Shown piece after piece: positions 51,534 to 60,518 of a stretch of DNA of 64,000 nucleotides. Numbering within the stretch: position 1 is the stretch's first letter; every line of letters starts with the position of its first letter. Source of the DNA: Rhizobium sp. 11515TR. GTDB lineage: Bacteria; Pseudomonadota; Alphaproteobacteria; Rhizobiales; Rhizobiaceae. Below the pieces are notes generated by a model, which worked only from the letters and a program-made list of their open reading frames with translations, had not been told where the DNA came from and made no database searches. The DNA is taken from contig NZ_CP023000.1 of NCBI RefSeq assembly GCF_002277895.1, positions 496,001 to 560,000 of the forward strand, read 5' to 3'. The translations under genes were made by a program, and so were the position numbers.

Positions 51534-53191
51534 TGACGACCAACCTCGCAGAAATCAGGAACTTGAAGGTCGAGGCCAGGACAGATTCCGGCCGTGTCAT
51601 CGAGATTATCAAGGATGTCAGCTTCGACATCGCAAAGGGCGAAATTATCGCCCTCATCGGCGAAAGCGGCTCGGGCAAGACGACGATCGCGCTGACGCTC
51701 ATGGGACATGCTCGGGAGGGCTGTCGCATCTCCGGCGGCAAGATTGACGTCGACGGTCGGGACATGGCCGCGCTTTCCGAAAGCGAGCGTGCGAAGGTTC
51801 GCGGCACGACGGTTGCCTATATCCCGCAAAGCGCGGCCGCCGCCTTCAACCCGGCCACGAAGATCATCGAACAGGTGATCGAGGTCACCCGCATTCACCG
51901 GCTGATGCCTTCTGAACAAGCGCGTCGTCGCGCGATCGAGCTCTTCCGGGCGCTGTCGCTGCCAAATCCCGAGACGATCGGCGAACGATATCCGCATCAG
52001 GTCTCCGGCGGCCAGTTGCAGAGGCTGGCCGCCGCCATGGCCCTGATCGGCGAACCCAAGCTCGTCATCTTTGACGAACCGACCACCGCGCTCGACGTGA
52101 CGACGCAGATCGACGTGCTGAAAGCATTCAAATCCGTCATTCGCGCCGGTGATATTGCTGGCGTCTATGTGTCACATGATCTGGCGGTCGTCGCCCAGAT
52201 CGCCGATCGCATTGCCGTGCTCAAGGGCGGTGAAATCCAGGAACTGGCGAAAACCGAAGCGATCCTGACGCGGCCGAGCCATCCCTATACGCGTGAGTTG
52301 CTGGCTGCCTTCGAGCCGAAACAGGCCGTCCGCGACAGCAGAACGGGCGGGTCGATTGCGCCCGTATTGAGGATCGACAGCCTGGTTGCCGGCTATGGCG
52401 ATCTCCAACCCAATGGCCTGCCGGCGGTCTGCGCGGTACAATCGGTAAGCCTCGAGGTGGAGAAAGGCAGAAATCTCGGCATCATCGGCGAATCCGGATG
52501 TGGAAAGTCAACGCTGGCACGTGCGATCGCCGGAATATTGCCGGCCGTGTCCGGCACCATCGGCTTCAATGGCAGCGACATGCATCGCGCCGCTAAATCG
52601 CGTACGCGCGATCAATTGCGAGAGATGCAGATCGTCTTTCAATATGCCGACACCGCGCTCAATCCGGCAAAGTCGATCGCCGATATTCTCGAGCGGCCCC
52701 TGGCATTTTATCACGGGATGGATCGCAAGGCCCGGGAGGCGAGAGTCGATCAACTGCTGGATATGGTGCGATTGCCGAGCGCGCTTCGCTATCGCTATCC
52801 GTCGGAATTGTCAGGCGGACAGAAGCAGCGCGTGAATTTCGCCCGCGCCCTTGCCGCCGAACCACGCCTGATCATCTGCGATGAGATCACCTCCGCTCTC
52901 GACACCGTCGTTGCCGCCGCGATCATCGATCTCCTCAAGGAACTGCAGCGCGAGTTGCATCTGTCCTACATCTTCATCAGTCATGATCTGTCGGTCGTCG
53001 AGGCAATCTGCGACGAGATCGTCGTGATGTATGGCGGCAAGAAGGTGGAGCAAATCACGCGCGAGACCGCGAATGCGCCCCGCCACCCCTATTCCCAACT
53101 GCTGTTCGGCTCAGTTCCGAAGCTCGATCCGACCTGGCTCGACAATCTCGTCCAGGACCCGGAGCTCAAGCGCGAATACGGGCATGGCTAG
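51530..53191 (+). CDS. Fused two-domain ABC ATPase (DppD-DppF type), cluster B
   Basis: The ATG at 51530 (or 51533) gives 553 residues; the frame is open far upstream inside the permease gene, but that part is not coding. Domain 1 has IGESGSGKTTIA, VSGGQLQR and VIFDEPTTALD; domain 2 has IGESGCGKSTLA, LSGGQKQR and IICDEITSALD. As in cluster A, the two domains are fused. The stop codon lies inside the palindromic repeat that follows. Confidence 0.93.
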   Translation: MMTTNLAEIRNLKVEARTDSGRVIEIIKDVSFDIAKGEIIALIGESGSGKTTIALTLMGHAREGCRISGGKIDVDGRDMAALSESERAKVRGTTVAYIPQSAAAAFNPATKIIEQVIEVTRIHRLMPSEQARRRAIELFRALSLPNPETIGERYPHQVSGGQLQRLAAAMALIGEPKLVIFDEPTTALDVTTQIDVLKAFKSVIRAGDIAGVYVSHDLAVVAQIADRIAVLKGGEIQELAKTEAILTRPSHPYTRELLAAFEPKQAVRDSRTGGSIAPVLRIDSLVAGYGDLQPNGLPAVCAVQSVSLEVEKGRNLGIIGESGCGKSTLARAIAGILPAVSGTIGFNGSDMHRAAKSRTRDQLREMQIVFQYADTALNPAKSIADILERPLAFYHGMDRKAREARVDQLLDMVRLPSALRYRYPSELSGGQKQRVNFARALAAEPRLIICDEITSALDTVVAAAIIDLLKELQRELHLSYIFISHDLSVVEAICDEIVVMYGGKKVEQITRETANAPRHPYSQLLFGSVPKLDPTWLDNLVQDPELKREYGHG

Positions 53192-53258
53192 AGCGTGATG
53201 CCGAAAAGTGTCAGGGGATTTCGGACGACATCACGCTCTACTTCTTTGATTCTAGAGC
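53189..53258. repeat. Rhizobial intergenic palindromic repeat (RIME-like), probable terminator
   Basis: TAGAGCGTGATG (53189-53200) and its exact complement (53229-53240) form a 12-base stem. Inside, CCGAAA and TTTCGG form a second stem. A further TAGAGC (53253-53258) can pair with GCTCTA. I recognise this type from the common palindromic repeats of Rhizobium and Agrobacterium; copies elsewhere cannot be shown from this window. It lies between the convergent ATPase and Lrp genes, and its first bases are the ATPase stop codon. Confidence 0.7.
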
Positions 53259-53280
53259 CGACCTGACCTCGGAAGACTTG

Positions 53281-53757
53281 TCACATGGGAAACAGGCTGG
53301 TCAGCGGCATATGCGACTTGACGATCGGTGATTTGAGCACAACGAAGCTGAAATACTTGTCGATCCCGATATCCATATCGGTCAGCCGTTCCATGATGGT
53401 CTGGTATTCGCCGATCCCGGCGGTGACGAACTTGATGAGATAGTCGTAGCCGCCTGATACGAGATGGCACTCGATCACCTGGTCGATTTTCTCGACCACG
53501 TTGAGGAAGCGTGCAAAATCGATTTGCCTGTGGTTCTTCAAGGTGATTTCGGTAAAGACGGTCAGCGTCTGGCCGAGTTTGGCGAGGTTGATCTGAGCCG
53601 AATAGCCTTCGATATATCCCTCCGCCTGCAGGCGTTTGACGCGCATCAGGCATGGGCTGGGTGAAAGAGCCACCAGGTCCGCCAGCTCGACATTGGTGAT
53701 GCGGCCGTTTCTCTGAAGCTCATAGAGGATTTTGATATCGATCCGATCCAGTTTCAT
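53281..53757 (-). CDS. Lrp/AsnC-family transcriptional regulator
   Basis: I use the ATG at 53757 (158 residues). The N-terminal helix-turn-helix reads DRIDIKILYELQRNGRITNV then LADLVALSPSPCLMRVKRLQ. The C-terminal RAM domain has VIECHLVSGGYDYLIKFVT, the usual effector and dimer motif. Lrp/AsnC proteins respond to amino acids or related compounds. It is convergent with cluster B and divergent from the FAD oxidoreductase gene, so it probably controls one or both. Confidence 0.9.
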   Translation of the reverse strand: MKLDRIDIKILYELQRNGRITNVELADLVALSPSPCLMRVKRLQAEGYIEGYSAQINLAKLGQTLTVFTEITLKNHRQIDFARFLNVVEKIDQVIECHLVSGGYDYLIKFVTAGIGEYQTIMERLTDMDIGIDKYFSFVVLKSPIVKSHMPLTSLFPM

Positions 53758-53989
53758 CAGAGGCCCGCCATTGAAAGAGCGCCGGGGAAAGACGGCACAA
53801 AATGCTGTTGTCACGCAAAGTCAAGCGTAGCATATCGCCCGGTTATGTCTATCCGGAAGACAAATCTCCTTTGAAGCACAATAGTTTATAGACTGCATCA
53901 ATCACGGCATAAAATTTGGCAGATCCACCATCTCCGGCAACGTCTGGCGAAGCAATGAGGTAGATTTGGTTCGAACCTGGAGATCGCGC

Positions 53990-55315
53990 ATGCCTGCACC
54001 GCTTTGCCTTGTCGAAAGCTCGCCGATATTGCCGAAGTCAGCCGATGCCGTCGTGATCGGCGGGGGAATTGTCGGCGTTTTCGCCGCATACTATCTCGTA
54101 CGGTCGGGCCTGCGCGTCGCCCTTGTCGAAAAAGGTCGGATCGGGGCAGAGCAATCCAGCCGCAATTGGGGATGGTGCCGGCAGCAGAACCGCGATGGGC
54201 GGGAACTGCCGATCGCGACGAAAAGCCTCGATCTCTGGGAGCGATTTGCCGCTGATAGCGGCGAAGACACAGGCTTCCGCCGCTGCGGCCTGTTCTATCT
54301 CAGCAATGACGAACAGGAGATAGCCGGTTGGGCGCGCTGGCGCGACTTTGCGAGAACGGTCGGCGTCACGACGCATATACTCGACAGCGCTGCTGCGACC
54401 GAGCGTGGCCGCGCCACGGGGCGCATCTGGAAAGGCGGAGTTTTCTCGCCGACCGACGGTATTGCCGATCCGGCCAATGCGGCGCCGGCGGTGGCACGCG
54501 CGATCATGAAGCTAGGCGGCACCGTCCATCAGAATTGCGCCGCGCGAGGTCTGGAAACGGAAGCGGGGCGCGTCAGCGGCGTGATCACCGAAAGCGGGGT
54601 GATCCGCACCAAGACCGCTATCCTCGCCGGTGGCGCCTGGACGTCATCTTTCTGCCGGCAGCTGGGCATTCGCTTTCCTCAAGCCTCGGTTCGTTCGTCC
54701 ATTCTGGCCGTTTCGGCCGGTGCCGAAGGATTGCCGGATGCCTTGCACACCAGCGGCGTATCGGTCACGCGACGCGGCGACGGCGGCTATACGCTGGCCA
54801 TCAGCGGTCGCGGCCGGGTCGACGTGACGCCTCAGCAATTGCGGTTCTCGTCGCAATTCATTCCCATGTTCCTCAAGCGGCGAAAAAGCCTGTCGCCCGG
54901 CGGCCTCGAAGGCTTTCGCTCCGGTCATGAATCACTGAAGCGTTGGCGGCTCGACCGAGCGACGCCGATGGAGCATATGCGCATTCTCGATCCAAGACCG
55001 GACCATGCCACGATCGAACTGACGCATGCGAGAGCCCTGGAACTCCTGCCGGAGCTTCGCAAGACGAAGATCACGGCCGCCTGGGCGGGCTATATCGACA
55101 GCACACCGGACGGTGTTCCCGGCATTGGGGAAATTCAGAGCCTTCCCGGCTTCATCCTGGCCGCCGGATTTTCCGGTCATGGTTTTGGGATCGGACCCGG
55201 CGCCGGTCATTTGATTGCCGACATCGTCACCGGCGCTGCACCTGTCGTCGATCCGACGCCCTATCATCCAAGCCGCTTCGCCTCATCCGTTTGGGGCAAG
55301 GTCGCTGATTTCTAG
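53990..55315 (+). CDS. FAD-dependent oxidoreductase, D-amino-acid-dehydrogenase-like
   Basis: The ATG at 53990 with GGAG upstream gives 441 residues. It has ADAVVIGGGIVGVFAAYYLV (dinucleotide fold), SSRNWGWCRQQNRDGRELP (FAD contact), and a C-terminal PDGVPGIGEIQSLPGFILAAGFSGHGFGIGP. It belongs to the DAO family and differs from the oxidase at 42496, so the two probably act on different bonds or substrates. Its gene is divergent from lrp with 232 bases between, an arrangement common for Lrp-controlled D-amino-acid or imino-acid dehydrogenases. Confidence 0.87.
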   Translation: MPAPLCLVESSPILPKSADAVVIGGGIVGVFAAYYLVRSGLRVALVEKGRIGAEQSSRNWGWCRQQNRDGRELPIATKSLDLWERFAADSGEDTGFRRCGLFYLSNDEQEIAGWARWRDFARTVGVTTHILDSAAATERGRATGRIWKGGVFSPTDGIADPANAAPAVARAIMKLGGTVHQNCAARGLETEAGRVSGVITESGVIRTKTAILAGGAWTSSFCRQLGIRFPQASVRSSILAVSAGAEGLPDALHTSGVSVTRRGDGGYTLAISGRGRVDVTPQQLRFSSQFIPMFLKRRKSLSPGGLEGFRSGHESLKRWRLDRATPMEHMRILDPRPDHATIELTHARALELLPELRKTKITAAWAGYIDSTPDGVPGIGEIQSLPGFILAAGFSGHGFGIGPGAGHLIADIVTGAAPVVDPTPYHPSRFASSVWGKVADF

Positions 55316-55411
55316 AATGCGAAAGCTGCGCCGATCTCCGATTATCGGCCAGGCTTCCGCAGACGGATGTTATCATCGGCAAGGGGCAGCCGCCCCGGAA
55401 AGGTGATGGAC

Positions 55412-55759
55412 ATGCCTCTACACATCAAACGAATTTACGAACCCGCTGATGACGGCGACGGCAAGCGCATCCTGGTCGACCGTCTATGGCCTCGCGGCAT
55501 CAGCAAGAACGACGCTCATATAGACGCCTGGCTGAAAGACCTTGCGCCAAGCGCTGAGCTGCGACGCTGGTTCGGTCACGATCCCAAAAAATGGGATGAG
55601 TTTCGCCTGCGCTACCAGGATGAACTCGAGAAGAATTCGAAGGCCATGAAAGAGCTTAGAGAGCAAATCGGGCAATCGACCGTCACGCTTCTTTATGGCG
55701 CGAGAGACACTGAGCACAATAACGCTGTCGTGCTCATGGACTTCCTCACCAATCGGTAG
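55412..55759 (+). CDS. DUF488-family protein
   Basis: The ATG at 55412 has AAAGG eight bases upstream. The 115-residue protein matches DUF488: RILVDRLWPRGISKNDAHID, WLKDLAPSAELRRWFGHDP, and VTLLYGARDTEHNNAVVLMD. The family is widespread and its function is not settled. It converges on the HPP-CBS gene. Confidence 0.88.
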   Translation: MPLHIKRIYEPADDGDGKRILVDRLWPRGISKNDAHIDAWLKDLAPSAELRRWFGHDPKKWDEFRLRYQDELEKNSKAMKELREQIGQSTVTLLYGARDTEHNNAVVLMDFLTNR

Positions 55760-55820
55760 ATCATTGACCGGCATTGTCATCGCCCGAAGATGGAAGTATG
55801 TGGAAACCTCCGCGCGGGTT

Positions 55821-56942
55821 TCAGGCGACGACCTGAGCCAGGGCATCGTCAGTCGGTAGAAGTCGTGCCATCGCGCTCAACAGGTCCGTCTGCGATATCA
55901 GACCAAGAACGCGCCGATCGGCATCAATGACGATGACCGCGTGTGTGCGTCCGTCCGTCAGAACAGGCAGGAGCGAAAGAGCAGGATCGCCCGCATCGGC
56001 GACAGCCGGTTTCGATATGGCGTGCGTGATGGCATCGAGGCCGACGGAGAGCTCGCGCAAACCGACCGTACCGATCAGACGGCCTTCCCGATCCTTGACC
56101 GGCAATGTTCGAATATTGTGCTTCAGCAGAAGGTGTCTCGCGTGATCCGGCTCGGCATCCTCACCAATGGCAATGACATCGCGCGACATGATATCGGCGC
56201 AGCTTATGTCTCCATGCGATCGCACCGCTGCCTGCAATTCGACCTGCCGCAAGAGGCGGCTGAGGTCGGCGCGATCGATATCGAAGGTCTCGTCAAGCAC
56301 GCCCAGGGCGGCATCGACGTCTTCTTCCCGAAAGCCCACCCGCAAGGGCGGCGGCAGATCACGTGTCTGATGGGTATTCTCGGCGGGCTTTGCGACGACA
56401 TGCGGATAATTGCGCCTGGAAAGCTTGTGAAACATAAGTCCGAGGCCGACGAGTATGCAGGAGTTCAAGGCAACCGGCACGAACGGAAACAGGAAACCCC
56501 AGCCTGCGACGACCGGGCCGCCGAGAACGGCGGTCAGGGCGGCGGCACCGCCTGGCGGATGCAGGCATCGCGTGAAAGACATCGCTCCGATCGCAAGCGA
56601 GACGCCGACCCCGATCGCGATGATAGGATCATGGATGAGATAGGCGGCGATGATACCCATCATGGCCGAAATGGTGTTGCCGCCGATAATCGACCAAGGC
56701 TGGGCGAGCGGACTTGCCGGAACCGCGAAAAGCAGCACTGCGGATGCTCCCATCGGCGCGACGATGAGCGGAAGATGCGGCCCCTGCCCGAAGAGATAGC
56801 CGCTGATCACGCCGGTAAGGCCGATGCCGATCAAGGCACCAAGGCACGCGATCAGCCGTTCGCGCAAGGTGGCTCCGGCCAGGATCGGGGAAAACAGGCG
56901 GAACCGGCTGGACGCCGCCTTGTGGGACTCTGGATGCTGCAT
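55821..56942 (-). CDS. HPP-family membrane protein with two CBS domains
   Basis: The 373-residue protein has an HPP domain with four or more membrane segments (about 25-180), including VAPMGASAVLLFAVPASPLA and the name-giving CLHPPGGAAALTAVL. Two CBS domains follow from about 245: CADIMSRDVIAIGEDAE, and a last module with VIVIDADRRVLGLISQTDLL. CBS pairs bind adenine nucleotides. HPP proteins have been linked to nitrite transport in cyanobacteria and plastids; the substrate here is unknown. This is a ligand-sensing membrane protein by architecture. Confidence 0.88.
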   Translation of the reverse strand: MQHPESHKAASSRFRLFSPILAGATLRERLIACLGALIGIGLTGVISGYLFGQGPHLPLIVAPMGASAVLLFAVPASPLAQPWSIIGGNTISAMMGIIAAYLIHDPIIAIGVGVSLAIGAMSFTRCLHPPGGAAALTAVLGGPVVAGWGFLFPFVPVALNSCILVGLGLMFHKLSRRNYPHVVAKPAENTHQTRDLPPPLRVGFREEDVDAALGVLDETFDIDRADLSRLLRQVELQAAVRSHGDISCADIMSRDVIAIGEDAEPDHARHLLLKHNIRTLPVKDREGRLIGTVGLRELSVGLDAITHAISKPAVADAGDPALSLLPVLTDGRTHAVIVIDADRRVLGLISQTDLLSAMARLLPTDDALAQVVA

Positions 56943-56995
56943 GATGAAACCAGTTTTAGAGAAGGATATCCCTTGGATGAACGGCAGGACGCGGG

Positions 56996-57901
56996 CTAGT
57001 TCGGCACGAGCGGCAAGCTCTTGCCCTTGGTGGCGCCGAGAACTTCATGAAACGCATCGAACGAACTCGGGCGATTATTCTTGCGGGAGATAAGGATCGT
57101 GTCCACGATGGCGAGCTGGTGCGTCGCCGATGTCGCCGGCCAGTGCATGAGATCGAGAACGGACTTTGGCATGACACCGGCTGCGCTGCCGGTCGCCACA
57201 CTGGCCAGAATGGCATGATAGGAGCCAAGTTCGGTCGTCGGCAGAGAGCTCGATTTGCGCGCCCACCCTTCTGCAATCCTGCGATAAGTGCATCCGGGCT
57301 CGAGGGCAGCAATCGAACCGACGCGCAAATCGGCAGCCGATCGGATCGGCGGATGCCCGGATGGTAGCAGGAGCAGCAGATCCTCGACAAATACCGGTTC
57401 GGCTTCGAGCTGCTTGAGTTCAGCCGCGAAACTTGGATCTTCATCCAGCATTGCCTTTGGCGGTCGGGCGATCAGCGCGCAGTCCAGAACATCGCGCAGA
57501 ACATCTTGAGCAAGATCGCGGGAAGCGCCAAGCGACAGCCGGAGCGATACATCCGGCCACATATGGTTGAACCGGCTGAGCGCCGCGGGCAGCCGGCTTG
57601 CCGCCGTGCTTTCCATCGTCCCCAGACGCAATGTGCCGGTTGGGCGCTGGGGCCTGACCGCCTGACGCGCCTCGAGCGCAAGCGTGGCGAGCCGATTGGC
57701 ATAGAAGTGAAATGTCTCGCCTTCTTTCGTCAGCGTCATCTTCTTGCCGTCGCGGCTGAAGAGCAGGACGCCCAGATCGTCTTCCAACTGCTGGATACGC
57801 GTCGTCACATTCGACGGCACGCGTCCCAGGGCCTTCGCAGCCTTGGTCACGCTGCGGTCACTGGCCACGGCAAGGAATATCTCGATTGATGAGAGGTCCA
57901 A
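56996..57901 (-). CDS. LysR-family transcriptional regulator
   Basis: The start is a TTG at 57901, giving the typical MDLSSIEIFLAVASDRSVTK with the winged helix (about 1-60: KALGRVPSNVTTRIQQLEDD, LLFSRDGKKMTLT). From about 90 to 300 is the periplasmic-binding-like effector domain. It is divergent from the 5-formyltetrahydrofolate cyclo-ligase gene, but folate genes are rarely LysR targets. It may control the HPP gene downstream (53 bases away on the same strand). Confidence 0.9.
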   Translation of the reverse strand: MDLSSIEIFLAVASDRSVTKAAKALGRVPSNVTTRIQQLEDDLGVLLFSRDGKKMTLTKEGETFHFYANRLATLALEARQAVRPQRPTGTLRLGTMESTAASRLPAALSRFNHMWPDVSLRLSLGASRDLAQDVLRDVLDCALIARPPKAMLDEDPSFAAELKQLEAEPVFVEDLLLLLPSGHPPIRSAADLRVGSIAALEPGCTYRRIAEGWARKSSSLPTTELGSYHAILASVATGSAAGVMPKSVLDLMHWPATSATHQLAIVDTILISRKNNRPSSFDAFHEVLGATKGKSLPLVPN

Positions 57902-58015
57902 TGAAAAGATCTCGATTCAGGAATTAAGTTATCTTATCATTCCCTATATAAAAATCATTGTCGCAGCTCAAGGATGTTTCGGCATAGAGCCAGGGAATGG
58001 AGTTCTGACGGGCGG

Positions 58016-58699
58016 ATGGCAAAACCAGATCGACATCAAACCGACGGGGCAATCCGCGAATACGCGTCGCCTGCCTGCATGCTGCACGAGGTCGACCCAG
58101 CCTATAGCGGCATTTCACCCGATGAGAACCGGATCTCGGATATTTTCGCGTGGCGAAAGGCCGAACGGCAAAGGCTGATCGGTGCGCGAAAGGCGCTGCC
58201 AAGCGCAAAGCGTGAAGAATATGCAGGCACGATTGCCACCTATCTCGATCAGATTGTCACCGATACCGACGGCAGACATATCAGCCTGTTCTGGCCCTTC
58301 TCGGGAGAGCCGGACCTGAGAGGATGGATGGCGGCCTTGACGGCCCGCGGCGCGGATTGCCTGTTGCCGGTCGTTGTCGCCAAGGCAACTCCCCTGATAT
58401 TCCGATCATGGAAAACGGGAGAGCGTCTCGAACGCGGGGTATGGAACATTCCCGTGCCTGCCGAAGGCAAGGAAGCGGTGCCCGATATCGTCATAGCGCC
58501 CTTGGTCGGCTTCGATTCAGCCTGCTACCGACTTGGTTACGGAGGCGGATTTTTCGACAGAACCCTTGCGGCCCTCGAGCGCAAGCCTTTGGTCATCGGC
58601 GTCGGCTTCGAATCGCAGCGGATCGATACCATCCGTCCGCTCGCTCATGACATTCCGATGGACGTGATCATCACGCAAGCAGGACTGCGCTATCGATGA
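58016..58699 (+). CDS. 5-formyltetrahydrofolate cyclo-ligase
   Basis: From the ATG at 58016 the protein has 227 residues. After an N-terminal extension of about 35 residues comes IFAWRKAERQRLIGARKALP, then the ATP and folate site FWPFSGEPDLRGW and the family motif LGYGGGFFDRTLA. The enzyme uses ATP to convert 5-formyl- to 5,10-methenyl-tetrahydrofolate, keeping the one-carbon pool moving. The family is normally about 190 residues, so the longer N-terminus is slightly unusual; an internal start is possible. Confidence 0.9.
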   Translation: MAKPDRHQTDGAIREYASPACMLHEVDPAYSGISPDENRISDIFAWRKAERQRLIGARKALPSAKREEYAGTIATYLDQIVTDTDGRHISLFWPFSGEPDLRGWMAALTARGADCLLPVVVAKATPLIFRSWKTGERLERGVWNIPVPAEGKEAVPDIVIAPLVGFDSACYRLGYGGGFFDRTLAALERKPLVIGVGFESQRIDTIRPLAHDIPMDVIITQAGLRYR

Positions 58700-58889
58700 T
58701 CTTAATACCTTTTCCTGCCGGGCATTGAGCCTGCCGATTCCGACGGGCTGCTGAACGGAGCGGCAGATCGCCGCACAAACGGGCAGCGGTTCATGCGTGG
58801 GCTCCGATATACCCGGCCGGATCAACACCTGCACCTATTGGCATATGAATTGCGTCTCTACGATCGATCCATCGGAAGAGACGATATTC

Positions 58890-59201
58890 ATGCTGTCCAT
58901 TCTCCTGCCGCTACTTTTGAGCATTTCCCTCGGTTTGAGCTGGAACATGTTTCTGCTGACCTTCGCAAGCCGCGGTGACAGTCTTCAAAACCAGATGCCG
59001 GTTACGATGGTCGCGGCGGCAGTCAGCCTGACGGCCCTTGCATTGTCCTTTGCCGATAAGGGGCCGTTACTGGGAAGTGCTATCGTCTTGCTCGGCCTGC
59101 TGCTCGCGGCCATTAGCAAGAGCCTTTCCCACCCCGCTGCCATTGTGGCGCTTTCCGCCGTCAGCCTTGCGGCCTATCTCCAGTTTACGGGGTACCACTG
59201 A
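58890..59201 (+). CDS. Small multi-pass membrane protein
   Basis: The ATG at 58890 has GGAAGAG upstream. The 103-residue product is strongly hydrophobic, with about four membrane segments (LSILLPLLLSISLGLSWNMF, TMVAAAVSLTALALSF, LGSAIVLLGLLLAA, AAIVALSAVSLAAYLQF) and one polar loop (ASRGDSLQNQMP). I do not recognise the family. It follows the cyclo-ligase gene with a gap of 190 bases. Confidence 0.6.
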   Translation: MLSILLPLLLSISLGLSWNMFLLTFASRGDSLQNQMPVTMVAAAVSLTALALSFADKGPLLGSAIVLLGLLLAAISKSLSHPAAIVALSAVSLAAYLQFTGYH

Positions 59202-59395
59202 GCCACTGATATCGGCACGGTATTCGAAGCATATATCGAGTCCGACGTTGAAATCGGAGATTTCCGCGACATCAGGCCCAGCGTCGGGGGCTGAGCGCGG
59301 ATCATCGGCCACAATACGATCTTCGTCGACGATCGAGATCCTTTGGCCTATGGTTTCCAGATCGAATAAAAGAGGTCTGTCCGTCGAGGCATTGC

Positions 59396-60382
59396 ATGAA
59401 ATCCGTCAAACAAGAAGCTAAGCACGATCCCTTGAAGGTCGGATTCATCCTCGCGCGATCATTTACGCTTTCCGCCTTCGCTCTATTCGTGGATACGCTG
59501 AGATTGGCGAGCGACGAAGCCGATAAATCTGGCAGGGTGCTGGCCGATTGGCAAGTATTGGGTAGCACCCGGCATCTCATCACCTCCAGCTGCGGCGTTC
59601 AGGTCGCACCGACGTCGGACTTTATCGACCCAAAGGAGTTCCATTACATTGTCGTCGTCGGTGGACTTTTGAACACGGACATCACGATTGACAATCAGAC
59701 CGCCGATTATCTGAAGAAAGTCGCGGCTCAAAAGATCCCGCTGATCGGCGTTTGCACCGGCACCTTCATTCTGGCGCGCCTCGGCCTGATGAAAACACAC
59801 CAGACCTGCGTCAGCTGGCTGCACTATCAGGCCTACCGGGAGCAATTCCCCGAAAACCCCGTTCGCTCCGATCGCCTGTTCAATCTCGACCGGAGCCGCG
59901 GATCATGCGCCGGCGGAAGCAGCGCCGCCGACATGGCTGCCTTTCTCGTCAGACGGCACATCAGCCGGGACGCCGAGCGAAACGCGCTTGAAGTGCTGCA
60001 AATCGAGCGCGCCCGATCCGGGCTGGATATTCAGCCGCGCAAGCCGCTCGCGATCGAATGCCAGGACCCACGTCTCAAGGCCGTGTTGATTACCATGGAG
60101 AGCCATATCGAGGACGTGGTGCCGACCGAAGATCTTGCCGCATCGGTCGGACTGTCCCGGCGGCAGCTCGAACGTCTGTTCACCGAGGAAATGAAAACCT
60201 CTCCCGGTGCCGTCTACACCCGCATTCGCATGGAACGGGCCAAGCAGCTCGTTCTCCAGACAGAGGCGCCACTCATTGAAATCGCACTGGAGGTCGGCTT
60301 CGACAGCGCCTCCCATTTTGCGAGGCTCTTTCGCCGGCTCTACGGACAATCTCCCACGGAGTTACGGCGCGCGCATGCCTGA
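59396..60382 (+). CDS. GlxA-type regulator (DJ-1/PfpI domain plus AraC HTH)
   Basis: The 328-residue protein joins an amidotransferase-like domain (about 14-190; nucleophile elbow LIGVCTGTFILA, with Cys) to an AraC helix-turn-helix pair (about 225-325; LAASVGLSRRQLERLF and IALEVGFDSASHFARLFRRL). GlxA/CdhR-type regulators control the use of quaternary amines, arginine or choline derivatives in several proteobacteria. There is no obvious partner gene directly downstream. Action on amine genes in this window is possible but unsupported. Confidence 0.9.
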   Translation: MKSVKQEAKHDPLKVGFILARSFTLSAFALFVDTLRLASDEADKSGRVLADWQVLGSTRHLITSSCGVQVAPTSDFIDPKEFHYIVVVGGLLNTDITIDNQTADYLKKVAAQKIPLIGVCTGTFILARLGLMKTHQTCVSWLHYQAYREQFPENPVRSDRLFNLDRSRGSCAGGSSAADMAAFLVRRHISRDAERNALEVLQIERARSGLDIQPRKPLAIECQDPRLKAVLITMESHIEDVVPTEDLAASVGLSRRQLERLFTEEMKTSPGAVYTRIRMERAKQLVLQTEAPLIEIALEVGFDSASHFARLFRRLYGQSPTELRRAHA

Positions 60383-60518
60383 AGCAGCCGTCAAAACGTG
60401 ACGTGACGATGGCTGTCAGCTTCACCAAGGAATGCTCCCGATAAGGAGCGAGTCGCAGCTCAGGTAGGCGATTTCTTGGCGACACGGCGCGCATATGCGG
60501 ATCATGCGCGCAGCGGCA

